A stretch of DNA of 64,000 nt from Oscillospiraceae bacterium (GTDB taxonomy: Bacteria > Bacillota > Clostridia > Oscillospirales > Oscillospiraceae). Below the pieces are notes generated by a model. The model searched no databases. It saw only the letters and a program-made list of their open reading frames with translations, and was not told where the DNA came from. Numbering within the stretch: position 1 is the first letter of the stretch; each line of letters starts with the position of its first letter. Where the stretch lies: the NCBI GenBank assembly GCA_902795345.1, contig CADBKO010000004.1, positions 1-64,000 on the forward strand, read 5' to 3'. This document shows, piece after piece, positions 24,887 to 32,675 of this stretch. A program made the translations under genes and the position numbers.

Positions 24887-27727
24887 CTAAGGTTCCGGCG
24901 TCCCCTCCGGCTCCGGGGTCTCCGTGGGCTCATAGAACAGAGGGGGCTCCGTGGGCTCCGGCTCGATGGGCATGGTGGGGTCCCAGGGCACGTCCGGCAC
25001 GTCCGGGTTATCGGGCACATCCGGCAGCACGATCTCCGGCCCGTAGCCGGGCGGACGCTGGTATTTGGGCGTGGTGTAGGCCGCCAGCTCCTCGTCGGTG
25101 AGGTATACCTTTTCCCCGGTATGGGGGTCGATGAATTCCCCGGTCTCCGCGTCGATGAGGTAGCCGGTGTACCAGTCGATCTGGAGCATGGAGTACTGGT
25201 CGATGAGGATGTCCTTCTCCGTGTCGTAGTACATGCCGGTGACGGGGTTGATCAGATAACCGTGGGGATATTCGATGATCCAGCCGGTGAGGGGATCCCG
25301 GTTATGCTTCCGGCAGGGGATCAGCTTTTGCAGCACATAGGGGGTGGCGGAATCCAGCTTTTCCTGATAAGCGCGATAGGCTTCCTCGTCCTCCGGGCTG
25401 ACCTGCTTGGGATAGTGGCCGTCCTGGAAGTAGAGGGGCAGGGTCAGCTCCCCGTCATATTTGTCCGGGTCGAGGACGCTGAGCTGCACGATGCTGTCCG
25501 CCGGGCAGTCGTCGCCCGCGGCGTCCAGGCTGTCCTTGCAGATGGAGGTGTAGACGTGGGCTTCGCAGATGCTGGTGGGGATGTCCTCGGGCCGCATATA
25601 CAGGGACATGGTCCGGTTGCCCCGGATCTCGTGCTCGCAGGCCTCGGAGGCCAGCAGCCCCGTGTCGCAGCAGATGGTGACCCGCTTCATCCCCTCCGGG
25701 ACCTCGAACTTCGTGTCCTCATAGCCCAGGTACCTGTGCACTTCCTGCATGACCTGCTTCCACATGCCCGTGGCGGGGTTGGAGGAGCCCATGTTCTGGG
25801 GGATGTCGTAGCCCGTCCAGCAGGCGGCCAGCAGATAGGGTGTGTAGGCGATATACCAGCGGTCCTTCCAGGAGCTGCTGCCGCCGGACTTGCCCGCGAT
25901 CTCCATGGAGCCGAATTTCGACAGCCAGCCGGTGCCGTGGTTGACGGCGTTGCAGAGCATGTCCGTCATATAATAAGCGGTGGTCTCGCTGAGGGCGGCG
26001 TGGCTCTCCGGCACGTTTTCGTACACCAGCTTGCCGTTGGCGTCCTCGATGCGGTAGTAGGTGCGCCCCTCGGTATAGATGCCCTTGTTGCACAGGGGCG
26101 TGTAGCTCTGGCACATCTCCCGCACGGTCTCGCCGTAGGTGAGCTGGCCCAGGGCCATGCCCGCATAGCTCACGTCGTTGGGCTCGATCATGTGGGTCAT
26201 GCCCAGCTTGTTCTTGAGCTGGTCGAAGCTCACCTCGGGGGTCAGCATGTCCACCATCTGGGCGGCCACGGTGTTGATGGAGACCTGGAGCGCGTAGCGC
26301 AGGGTGACGCCGCCGTCGTTCTGGCCGTCGTCGTTGTTGGGATACCAGGTGGTGCCGTTGAGCCGGACCTGGTCGGAATCGTCGAAGATGGTCCAGGGCC
26401 AGACCAGGTGCTTGTCCAGGCAGAGGGAATAGGAGGCGACGGGCTTGATGGTGCTGCCGGGGCTGCGCTCCATCTGGGTGGCCCGGTTGAAGCCGCGGCT
26501 GTATTCCTTCTGGCCGATGCCGCCGCTCATGCCCAGGATGTCCCCGGTGAAGGGGTCCATGACCACGATGGCGCTCTGCAGGTCCTGGGAAGAGGATTTC
26601 ACATAGCCGGAGGGCAGGTGGTCAAAGGTGGAATATACCTCGTCGATGATGTCCTGCACGCCCATGTCGATGGTGGCATAGATGCGGTAGCCGGCGTTGA
26701 AGAGCAGGGTCTCCGCCGTGTCGTAGTCCACTTCCTTCAGCTCCATGAGCTTGTGGATCACGTCCTCGATGATGGCGTCCACATACCAGCTGGTCACGTC
26801 GCCGTCCACGCCGATGATCCGCTGCTGTTCGCCTTCCTTGTCCTCCTTGGTGCCGAAGTTGAGCTTTTCGGCCTTGAGGCGCTTGTATTCCTTCTCCGTC
26901 TCGATGTAGCCCTCGTCGTACATCTCCTTGAGGATGATCTCCTGCCGGTCCTTGTTGGCCTTGGGGTGGAGATAGGGGTTATAGGCGCTGGGGTTGTTGG
27001 TGATGCCGATGATGCAGGCACATTCCGCCGCCGTCAGCTCGCTCTGGTCCTTGCCGAAATACTTCAGGGCGGCGGACTGGACGCCGTAGCAGCGGTTGCC
27101 GAAAAAGACCGCGTTGAGATACCATTCGATGATCTGCTCTTTTGTATAGGTCTTTTCCAGCTCCAGGGCGCGGAAGATCTCCGTCAGCTTGCGCTTGACG
27201 GTGAAATCGTCGTAGTGGGTCACGTTTTTCAGCAGCTGCTGGGTGAGGGTGGAGCCGCCGAACACGTCGTCCGTGTCGCTGAAGAACACGGTGTAGAAAG
27301 CGCCGAAGGTGCGGAACCAGTCCACGCCGTGGTGGTCATAGAAGCGGTGGTCTTCGATGGCGACGGCGGCCTTCTCGAACCAGGGGTTCAGGTCTTCGTA
27401 GTTCACCCACTGCCGGTCGCCCTTGAGGCCGGCCAGGCGTTCCAGCACTTCCCACTGCTGGCTGTTCTTGTTGAAGTAATAGATGGTGCTGGTCTGGTTC
27501 AGGCTGAATTCGTCCAGGGTGACGGTCAGCTCGTCCTTCATGGTGTTTTTCACATATGCGGAAAAGATCACGACGAAAAGGAAACCGGTGCATATGGCGA
27601 TGAGGAGCACCGTCAGCACGATCTTCACGGCCAGGCCGATGATCCTGCCCACGGCGCTGCCGGTGGTGACGACGGCTTCCTTGGCGATCTTCTTTTTGTT
27701 CAGGTTCCGGAACCAGTCTTTGAGCAA
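24887..27727 (-). CDS. Class A penicillin-binding protein (PBP1A type)
   Basis: The start is TTG at 27727 with GGAGG nine bases upstream. The 946-residue protein has one membrane anchor (about residues 30-58). The GT51 glycosyltransferase carries catalytic E125 in EDHRFYDHHG, GGSTLTQQLLKN at 157-168, and RKLTEIFRALELEKTY. The transpeptidase has S425-TIK428, S483-I-N485, and K613-SGG in place of the usual KTG(T/S). It polymerises and cross-links peptidoglycan outside the membrane. After the catalytic core lies a tail of about 200 residues with repeated xTGxxID/NPxTG units and a Pro/Glu-rich acidic end. The KSGG variant is unusual and could alter beta-lactam affinity. A promoter is seen at 27770-27799. 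Confidence 0.92.
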   Translation of the reverse strand: MLKDWFRNLNKKKIAKEAVVTTGSAVGRIIGLAVKIVLTVLLIAICTGFLFVVIFSAYVKNTMKDELTVTLDEFSLNQTSTIYYFNKNSQQWEVLERLAGLKGDRQWVNYEDLNPWFEKAAVAIEDHRFYDHHGVDWFRTFGAFYTVFFSDTDDVFGGSTLTQQLLKNVTHYDDFTVKRKLTEIFRALELEKTYTKEQIIEWYLNAVFFGNRCYGVQSAALKYFGKDQSELTAAECACIIGITNNPSAYNPYLHPKANKDRQEIILKEMYDEGYIETEKEYKRLKAEKLNFGTKEDKEGEQQRIIGVDGDVTSWYVDAIIEDVIHKLMELKEVDYDTAETLLFNAGYRIYATIDMGVQDIIDEVYSTFDHLPSGYVKSSSQDLQSAIVVMDPFTGDILGMSGGIGQKEYSRGFNRATQMERSPGSTIKPVASYSLCLDKHLVWPWTIFDDSDQVRLNGTTWYPNNDDGQNDGGVTLRYALQVSINTVAAQMVDMLTPEVSFDQLKNKLGMTHMIEPNDVSYAGMALGQLTYGETVREMCQSYTPLCNKGIYTEGRTYYRIEDANGKLVYENVPESHAALSETTAYYMTDMLCNAVNHGTGWLSKFGSMEIAGKSGGSSSWKDRWYIAYTPYLLAACWTGYDIPQNMGSSNPATGMWKQVMQEVHRYLGYEDTKFEVPEGMKRVTICCDTGLLASEACEHEIRGNRTMSLYMRPEDIPTSICEAHVYTSICKDSLDAAGDDCPADSIVQLSVLDPDKYDGELTLPLYFQDGHYPKQVSPEDEEAYRAYQEKLDSATPYVLQKLIPCRKHNRDPLTGWIIEYPHGYLINPVTGMYYDTEKDILIDQYSMLQIDWYTGYLIDAETGEFIDPHTGEKVYLTDEELAAYTTPKYQRPPGYGPEIVLPDVPDNPDVPDVPWDPTMPIEPEPTEPPLFYEPTETPEPEGTPEP

Positions 27728-27769
27728 TGCGTTTCACCTCCGCCGGTGGAAATACCAAAGAGTTCTAAC

Positions 27770-27799
27770 ATAATATACCCCAAAGGCGCCGCCTGTCAA
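27770..27799 (-). promoter_or_regulatory. Promoter of the PBP gene
   Basis: On the minus strand TTGACA and TATTAT are separated by 18 bp, about 42 bp upstream of the TTG start. Confidence 0.7.
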
Positions 27800-27861
27800 T
27801 GAAGAAAGCGTGAACCTTTCATGACGGCTGCCGGATTTGGCCCTTTCCCCGAACTTTCCTG

Positions 27862-27890
27862 TTGCTTTCTCCCGGGGAAACGGGTACAAT
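27862..27890 (+). promoter_or_regulatory. Promoter of the DUF1292 gene
   Basis: TTGCTT (27862-27867) and TACAAT (27885-27890) are 17 bp apart, 30 bp before the ATG. Confidence 0.65.
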
Positions 27891-27920
27891 TTGTCCATAC
27901 CTCTGAAAGGAGCAGCGCCT

Positions 27921-28208
27921 ATGTCTAAGGAAAGCGAATACGGGGACGATTTCGTGGTCATCACCGACGAGGACGGGCAGGAGTACGAGCTGGAGCTGCT
28001 GGACAGCCTGGAATTTGAAGGCCGGGAGTATCGGGCCTTCCTGCCGGTGAGCGAGGACGACGAGGAGCCCTATGAGATGATCCTTTTCCGCGTCGTGGAG
28101 GAGGACGGGGAAGAACTGCTGGAGGTCATCGACGACGAGGATGAGATGGAGCGGGTCTATGCCAGCTTCATGGAGCGCCTCTTTGACGACGACGAGGACG
28201 TGGACTGA
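27921..28208 (+). CDS. DUF1292 protein
   Basis: A 95-residue, very acidic protein starting MSKESEYGDDFVVITDEDGQ after AAAGGAG. The pattern (DEDGxEYELELLDSLEFEGREY, EPYEMILFRVVEEDGEE, then an acidic tail) is that of the small DUF1292 family of Firmicutes. In other clostridia that family is often found near mltG, ruvX or alaS. Here it is monocistronic, divergent from the PBP gene, and followed by a terminator. Its function is not known. Confidence 0.85.
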   Translation: MSKESEYGDDFVVITDEDGQEYELELLDSLEFEGREYRAFLPVSEDDEEPYEMILFRVVEEDGEELLEVIDDEDEMERVYASFMERLFDDDEDVD

Positions 28209-28223
28209 CCCCCCATAGCAATG

Positions 28224-28271
28224 AAAAAGTGCCTGGATTCCGGATCAAAACCAGAAATCAGGCACTTTTTT
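28224..28271. terminator. Bidirectional terminator
   Basis: The arms AAAAAGTGCCTG and CAGGCACTTTTTT surround a 24-base loop. On plus it ends the DUF1292 transcript. On minus it has an equally good T tract and would end the structured RNA proposed for about 28280-28524. Confidence 0.8.
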
Positions 28272-28279
28272 CGGTCGAA

Positions 28280-28524
28280 GGTCAAGCCCGCGAATGCCGT
28301 GTGAGCCCTCTTATAACCTGCACGAAATGCAGGTGGGTCGCCGCCCCGCTGCTTCGCTGCTTCCAACGTCCTCCACCGTCCGGCCCAAGGCGGGAGGGGA
28401 GGGAGGCCTGCAATTCACGGCGGGAGAGAGGCATCCCTTATAAAAGATGTGGGTTCTAACAGAGCCCATCACGAGCACCGCAGGGTTTCCTTGCGGATGG
28501 GCCGCCAGGCGGTCCGCCCCGCAC
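28280..28524 (-). ncRNA. Candidate structured small RNA, possibly 6S RNA
   Basis: The 414-bp gap between DUF1292 and the panE-like gene has no open frame of note but has a full transcription unit on the minus strand. A promoter stands at 28529-28557, the region is GC-rich with many local stems, and the terminator at 28224-28271 lies downstream. Stems include GCCCATC/GATGGGC enclosing CCGCA/TGCGG (28465-28503), an apical CCTCC/GGAGG hairpin, and CCTGCA-CGAAA-TGCAGG (28318-28334). A long imperfect pairing joins about 28300-28318 with about 28448-28470. Size, bubble-like layout and lack of coding suit a 6S-type RNA that binds RNA polymerase. I cannot confirm the family; another structured RNA is possible. 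The ends are approximate. Confidence 0.45.
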
Positions 28525-28528
28525 TCTT

Positions 28529-28557
28529 AATGTACCACAGCATCACCGAAATATCAA
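28529..28557 (-). promoter_or_regulatory. Promoter for the candidate small RNA
   Basis: On the minus strand TTGATA and TACATT are separated by 17 bp. No protein gene follows on that strand before the terminator at 28224-28271. Confidence 0.55.
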
Positions 28558-28622
28558 GGGGGGAAGGATGACAAAATGTGGAAAGTGACCGAAGCCGTCC
28601 TTCGCCGAAGGAGGGAAAAGGG

Positions 28623-29558
28623 TTGAAGATCGACGTTTTGGGCGCCGGGGCCATGGGCTGCCTGTTCGGGGCCCTGCTTTCCCGGGCCAATGAGGTCCGC
28701 CTGGTGGACCCCAACCGGGCCAAGCTGAAAACGCTGAAGGACCGGGGCGTCACGGTGCTGGAGCCGGACGGAAGGAGCTTCACCGCCTTTCCCGGCCTGC
28801 GGACCCCCGAGGATGGGAGCGGCGGTCCGCCGGACCTGCTGCTGATCTTTGTGAAATCCGCCGCGGAGAAAGAGGCGCTGGCCGCCGTGGGCCCCACCCT
28901 GGGGCCGGACACGGCGCTGCTGACCCTCCAGAACGGCATGGGCCATGAGAAGGCCATGGGGGAGATCGCCCCGCCGGAGCGCATCCTCCTGGGCGCCACC
29001 CAGCACAACGCCAGCCTTCAGAGTGTGGGCACGGTGCGCCACGGCGGCGCGGGAAGCACGCAGCTGGGCGCCCTGGCGGGGAATGGGGAACTGGCGCGGG
29101 CCGCGGCGGCAGCCTTCACCGCCGCCGGGATCGAGACCGCCGTGAGCGCCGACGTCCGGGCCGTCATCTGGCGTAAGCTGTTCATGAACGCCTCCGCCAG
29201 CGCCCTCACCGGCGTTTTCCGCTGTCCCCTGGGGGATGTGGCGGAGAATTCCCATATCTGGAAGCTGTGCCGCGCCCTCATCGGGGAAGCTGTGGCCGTG
29301 GCGAAGGCCGACGGCTTCGATTTCGACGAAGGGGAGATCGCCGGGGAGATCTACGGCCACCTGGTCCGCTCCAAGGGGGCCATCACCTCCGTCTATGCGG
29401 ACCTGGAGGCGGGGCGGCGGACGGAAGTGGACGCCATCACCGGCGCGGTGGCCGACCTGGGGCGGAAGCTGGGGGTCAGAGTCCCCGTGAGCGAGACCGT
29501 CGCGGAGATCATCCGCGCCATGGAAGAAAGGAAGCAGAGGAATGGAAGCAGTATTTGA
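28623..29558 (+). CDS. Ketopantoate reductase-family (ApbA/PanE) protein
   Basis: The start is TTG at 28623, eight bases after AGGAGGG; the product then begins (M)KIDVLGAGAMGCLFG, a typical NADPH-binding N-terminus. At 311 residues it has family length. The catalytic lysine region is VIWRKLFMNASASALTG, and the C-terminal helix carries GAITSVYADLEAGRRTEVDAITG, matching KS.MYQD...R.TEID in PanE. PanE reduces 2-dehydropantoate to pantoate for coenzyme A. Many paralogues act on other substrates, and no pan genes are adjacent. The next gene, a cyclase-family hydrolase, overlaps by 17 bp, hinting at a shared catabolic role instead. Confidence 0.85.
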   Translation: MKIDVLGAGAMGCLFGALLSRANEVRLVDPNRAKLKTLKDRGVTVLEPDGRSFTAFPGLRTPEDGSGGPPDLLLIFVKSAAEKEALAAVGPTLGPDTALLTLQNGMGHEKAMGEIAPPERILLGATQHNASLQSVGTVRHGGAGSTQLGALAGNGELARAAAAAFTAAGIETAVSADVRAVIWRKLFMNASASALTGVFRCPLGDVAENSHIWKLCRALIGEAVAVAKADGFDFDEGEIAGEIYGHLVRSKGAITSVYADLEAGRRTEVDAITGAVADLGRKLGVRVPVSETVAEIIRAMEERKQRNGSSI

Positions 29559-30231
29559 GATGAACGGGCTGCGCCTGGTGGACCTGAGTAAGGCCCTGGA
29601 CCCGGCCACGGAGACGAGGCGCTGCTCTCTGCGCCGCTTCAACACCGGGGGTCCCATCCCCGATTTCCACACGGATATGGATATCACCAGCCATCTGGGG
29701 ACCCATGTGGAGTGCCCCTATCACCACCGGGAGGACTGGCCGGGGGTGGATGGCATGCCCCTCAGCGCCTTCATGGGCCGGGCCCTGCACCTGATGATCG
29801 ACGACGCCCCGCCCTATACCTACATCACCCCGGCGCTGCTGGAAAAGCACCTGGCGGGCTGGCTGAAGCCGGGGGACATCGTGATCCTGGATTCCTGCTA
29901 TCCGCTGCCCCCCTTCACGGAAAAGACCAACACGCCGGAGGACAGGCGCCTCCTGGTAAACGGGGAGACGGCCTCCTGGCTGCTGGCCCAGAGGGTGAAG
30001 GCTGTGGGCTTCGGGGACGGGGTGAGCATCGAGAACCGGAATGAGGACGTCTGCCCCTTCCATGATGTGCTGCTGGGCTCGGGGGTACCCTTTATCGAGG
30101 TGCTGAAAAACCTGGAAGCCCTGACGACGGACACCTTTTTCATGAGCTTCGTGCCCCTGCCCATCGCGGGGCTGGATTCCTGCCCCGTGCGGGCCTACGC
30201 CATCGAGGGCATGCCCGGCTTCACAAGATAA
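29542..30231 (+). CDS. Cyclase-family metal-dependent hydrolase
   Basis: A 229-residue member of the cyclase/kynurenine-formamidase-like family. The metal-binding motif appears as SHLGTHVECPYHH (HxGTHxDxPxH pattern, with Glu-Cys where Asp is common), preceded by VDLSKALDP. These manganese or zinc enzymes hydrolyse N-formylkynurenine, isatin or other cyclic amides. No tryptophan-breakdown genes are near, so the substrate is open. It overlaps the ketopantoate-reductase-like gene by 17 bp and is followed by the tyrS leader. Confidence 0.8.
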   Translation: MEAVFEMNGLRLVDLSKALDPATETRRCSLRRFNTGGPIPDFHTDMDITSHLGTHVECPYHHREDWPGVDGMPLSAFMGRALHLMIDDAPPYTYITPALLEKHLAGWLKPGDIVILDSCYPLPPFTEKTNTPEDRRLLVNGETASWLLAQRVKAVGFGDGVSIENRNEDVCPFHDVLLGSGVPFIEVLKNLEALTTDTFFMSFVPLPIAGLDSCPVRAYAIEGMPGFTR

Positions 30232-30243
30232 GGAAAACAGGGC

Positions 30244-30273
30244 TTGACTTTTGCCTGCCCCTTGTGGTATAAG
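30244..30273 (+). promoter_or_regulatory. Promoter of T-box-tyrS
   Basis: TTGACT (30244-30249) and TATAAG (30268-30273) are separated by 18 bp and lie 13 bp after the cyclase stop codon. Confidence 0.65.
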
Positions 30274-30279
30274 ATGTTC

Positions 30280-30572
30280 CAAACCCCAATATGGTCAAGG
30301 CTATGATGGAAACCAGTAAGCGAGCCAAGGGACCTCAGAGAGCAGCCGGTGGGTGCAAGGCTGTGATCCTCCTCGCCGAATACCTTCCGGAGCCGCTTCC
30401 CCAACGGAGGATAACCTCCCAGTAGGGCAAGACGGGTGCGCCCGATACCGCGCGGCGTGTGTGATGGCACACGCAAAGGAGCGTGCCGCGAGGCGCGCTT
30501 GAACCAGAGGTGGTACCACGAATCAGCCCCATTCGTCCTCTGACCCGACCGGTCAGGGGGCGAATTTATTTT
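30280..30572 (+). promoter_or_regulatory. T-box riboswitch of tyrS (tyrosine-specific)
   Basis: The conserved T-box core AGAGGTGGTACCACG is at 30506-30520. A terminator follows: arms about 30532-30544 (TTCGTCCTCTGACC) and 30551-30564 (GGTCAGGGGGCGAA), then TTTATTTT. Uncharged tRNA binding stabilises an antiterminator built from the T-box core and lets transcription reach tyrS. The stem I region spans about 30290-30430. A likely specifier is TAC (30381-30383) in the context GAATACC, which fits tyrosine and the downstream gene. The specifier position is inferred, not folded computationally. Confidence 0.9.
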
Positions 30573-30609
30573 GAGTCGGCATCAGGCTCCCCCGGCACGC
30601 ATCCCGCTT

Positions 30610-30696
30610 GCATCTTTTCCGCCATAGATCACAAAAATCCTCGGCAATACACAAAGTATTCCCTGCGGTTTTTGTCTCCTCTGACGAAAAATCTGC
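30610..30696 (+). repeat. Nested palindromic element in the tyrS leader
   Basis: Inner arms of 20 bases lie at 30631-30650 and 30656-30675, beginning ACAAAAATCCTCGG and ending GCGGTTTTTGT. Outer arms lie at about 30610-30623 and 30683-30696. It sits after the T-box terminator and before the tyrS ribosome site, so it becomes part of the mRNA leader when the T-box reads through. It looks like a dispersed palindromic unit rather than part of the riboswitch. Copies elsewhere in the genome are predicted but cannot be seen here. Confidence 0.55.
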
Positions 30697-30751
30697 GGCG
30701 CGATCTGCGCACCGTTGGATCCCGAAGCCGCCTCGGTTTGGAGGTAGAAAA

Positions 30752-31972
30752 ATGCAAATCTACGAGGAACTGGTGGCCCGCGGCCTGATTGCCCAGGTCA
30801 CCGACGAAGCCGAGATCCGGGAACTCATCAACAACGGGAAGGCCACCTTCTACATCGGCTTCGACTGCACTGCGGACTCCCTCACCGCCGGTCACTTCAT
30901 GGCCCTGACGCTGATGAAGCGGCTGCAGCAGGCGGGCAACACGCCCATCGCCCTCATCGGCGGCGGCACCACCATGATCGGCGACCCCAGCGGGCGGACC
31001 GACATGCGCAAGATGCTCACCCGGGAGGACATCGACCACAACGCGGAGTGCTTCCGCCGCCAGATGGAGAAATTCATCGACTTCGGCGAGGGCAAGGCCA
31101 TCATGCTCAACAATGCCGACTGGCTGCTGGACCTGAATTATGTCAACCTTTTGCGGGAGGTGGGCACCTGCTTCTCCGTGAACAACATGCTGCGGGCCGA
31201 GTGCTACAAGCAGCGCATGGAGAAGGGCCTCAGCTTCTTTGAGTTCAACTACATGATCATGCAGTCCTACGACTTCTACTACCTGTTCCAGCACCACGGC
31301 TGCAACATGCAGTTCGGCGGCGACGACCAGTGGTCCAACATGCTGGGCGGCACGGAGTTGATCCGCAAGAAGCTGGGGAAGGACGCCTACGCTATGACTA
31401 TCACCCTGCTCACCGATTCCCAGGGCAAGAAGATGGGCAAAACGGCGGGCAACGCCGTCTGGCTGGACCCCGAAAAGACCAGCCCCTTCCAGTTCTACCA
31501 GTACTGGCGGAATGTGGACGACGCGGACGTGATGAAGTGCCTGCGGATGCTCACCTTCCTCAGCCTGGAAGAGCTGGCGGACATGGAAAAGTGGGACGAC
31601 AGCCGCATCAACGAGAAGAAGGAAAAGCTGGCCTGGGAGCTCACCGCCCTGGTCCACGGGGAGGCGGAGGCGGACAAGGCCCAGGCTGCCGCCCGCGCCC
31701 TCTTCACCGGCGGGGATGACGCCGCCATGCCCTCCACCACCCTCAGCGAAGGACAGCTGGAGGACGGGAGCATCGGCCTCCTGGCCCTGCTGGTGGCCTG
31801 CGGCCTCGCCTCCTCCAACGGGGAAGCCCGTCGGCTGGTGCAGCAGGGGGGCATCGCCCTGGACGATGTGAAGGCCGACGCCGTGGATGCCCGCGTGTCC
31901 GCCGACGCCCTGCGCAGAGGCGTGAAGATCAAGAAGGGCAAGAAGGTCTTCCACCGGGCGATCCTGGAATAA
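30752..31972 (+). CDS. tyrS: Tyrosyl-tRNA synthetase
   Basis: A 406-residue class I synthetase. The ATG at 30752 follows TTGGAGG; the longer frame is leader. The HIGH-type motif is TADSLTAGHFM at residues 40-50, the KMSKS equivalent is KKMGKTAGN, and FGGDDQWSNM is a tyrosine-binding region typical of bacterial TyrRS. A C-terminal S4 RNA-binding domain is present from about residue 340 (LLVACGLASSNGEARRLVQQ). It charges tRNA-Tyr in the cytoplasm. Expression is expected to be controlled by the tyrosine T-box upstream. Confidence 0.96.
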   Translation: MQIYEELVARGLIAQVTDEAEIRELINNGKATFYIGFDCTADSLTAGHFMALTLMKRLQQAGNTPIALIGGGTTMIGDPSGRTDMRKMLTREDIDHNAECFRRQMEKFIDFGEGKAIMLNNADWLLDLNYVNLLREVGTCFSVNNMLRAECYKQRMEKGLSFFEFNYMIMQSYDFYYLFQHHGCNMQFGGDDQWSNMLGGTELIRKKLGKDAYAMTITLLTDSQGKKMGKTAGNAVWLDPEKTSPFQFYQYWRNVDDADVMKCLRMLTFLSLEELADMEKWDDSRINEKKEKLAWELTALVHGEAEADKAQAAARALFTGGDDAAMPSTTLSEGQLEDGSIGLLALLVACGLASSNGEARRLVQQGGIALDDVKADAVDARVSADALRRGVKIKKGKKVFHRAILE

Positions 31973-31979
31973 GTACCGG

Positions 31980-32215
31980 ACAAGCCCCCTCAAAGAGGCA
32001 ATGTCGCCAGCTTAAGCGCCAAGCCACCCCTCACCGTCATCGCGAAGCCAGTGCGCTCACTGGCTGTGGCGATCCGTATCCTTGTCCTGCTTCCGCTCAT
32101 GCCGCAAATGGGACGAAGAATCGGACTTGCGCGACCACTTTGCGGTCTCGCAATGACGGAGACTGGAAGGTTCCTGCTTTAAGCTAGCGACATTGTCCTC
32201 AAAGAAGGGGCCTTT
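31980..32215. repeat. Long nested inverted repeat (MITE-like)
   Basis: The gap between tyrS and the BlaI gene holds a two-layer palindrome. Outer arms are 31997-32015 (GGCAATGTCGCCAGCTTAA) and 32179-32198, nearly complementary, and weaker similarity extends to CCCCTCAAAG/CTCAAAGAAGGGG. Inner arms are 32034-32045 (CCGTCATCGCGA) and 32148-32159 (TCGCAATGACGG). Inside lies a hairpin repeat ending GGCGATCCGTATCC. A related short repeat occurs at 36553-36597. No transposase is present. It may also act as a terminator for tyrS. Confidence 0.65.
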
Positions 32216-32229
32216 CATTGCCCATGCGG

Positions 32230-32258
32230 TTGACAATCGTTATCTTACGTGCTATGCT
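32230..32258 (+). promoter_or_regulatory. Promoter of the BlaI-M56-lipoprotein operon
   Basis: TTGACA (32230-32235) and TATGCT (32253-32258) are separated by 17 bp, 35 bp before the BlaI ATG. A BlaI-type repressor would be expected to bind over or beside this promoter. No perfect dyad is visible between the elements. Confidence 0.7.
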
Positions 32259-32293
32259 AAACCAGAAAGAGAGTGTTTCGGAGGTTGACGATC

Positions 32294-32674
32294 ATGGCAA
32301 AAATGGTCCTGTCTGACGGAGAATGGCGCATCATGAACCTGCTCTGGGCTGACGCCCCCCGGCGGGTGCCGGAGCTGACGGAGGCCCTGGCGAAGGACAC
32401 GGGCTGGAGTCGCGCCACGGTGAATATGATGCTGCAAAGGCTGGAGGACAAGGGCGCGGTGCGCATGGAGACCTTTGGCAGGAACAAGGCATACTGGCCC
32501 GTCCTCAGCCAGTCCGACGCCCGGCAGAAGGAGACGAAGCGGTTTCTGGACCGGCTCTATGGGGGCAGCCTGGGGATGATGGTCTCCTCCCTGGCAGGGC
32601 AGCAGGCCCTGAGCGAGGAGGATATCCGGGCCCTCCGGGCCATCCTGGAGGACGCCGAACAGCAGGAGAAATAA
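32294..32674 (+). CDS. BlaI/MecI/CopY-family repressor
   Basis: The start at 32294 (MAKMVLSDGEWRIMNLLW) follows GGAGG; the frame to 32273 is not needed. The 126-residue protein has the family's winged helix (SDGEWRIMNLLWADAPRRVPEL and GWSRATVNMMLQRLEDKGAV). A C-terminal dimerisation region follows (TKRFLDRLYGGSLGMMVSSL). BlaI proteins repress genes for beta-lactam or cell-wall responses and are cut when a partner M56 receptor is activated. The next gene, one base away, is exactly such a receptor, so they form a signalling pair. Typical BlaI length is 120-130 residues. Confidence 0.92.
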   Translation: MAKMVLSDGEWRIMNLLWADAPRRVPELTEALAKDTGWSRATVNMMLQRLEDKGAVRMETFGRNKAYWPVLSQSDARQKETKRFLDRLYGGSLGMMVSSLAGQQALSEEDIRALRAILEDAEQQEK

Positions 32675-32675
32675 A

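Noticed and set aside
25121..27802. 893-codon plus-strand open frame
   Set aside because: It mirrors the PBP gene and has repetitive His/Val/Gly composition.
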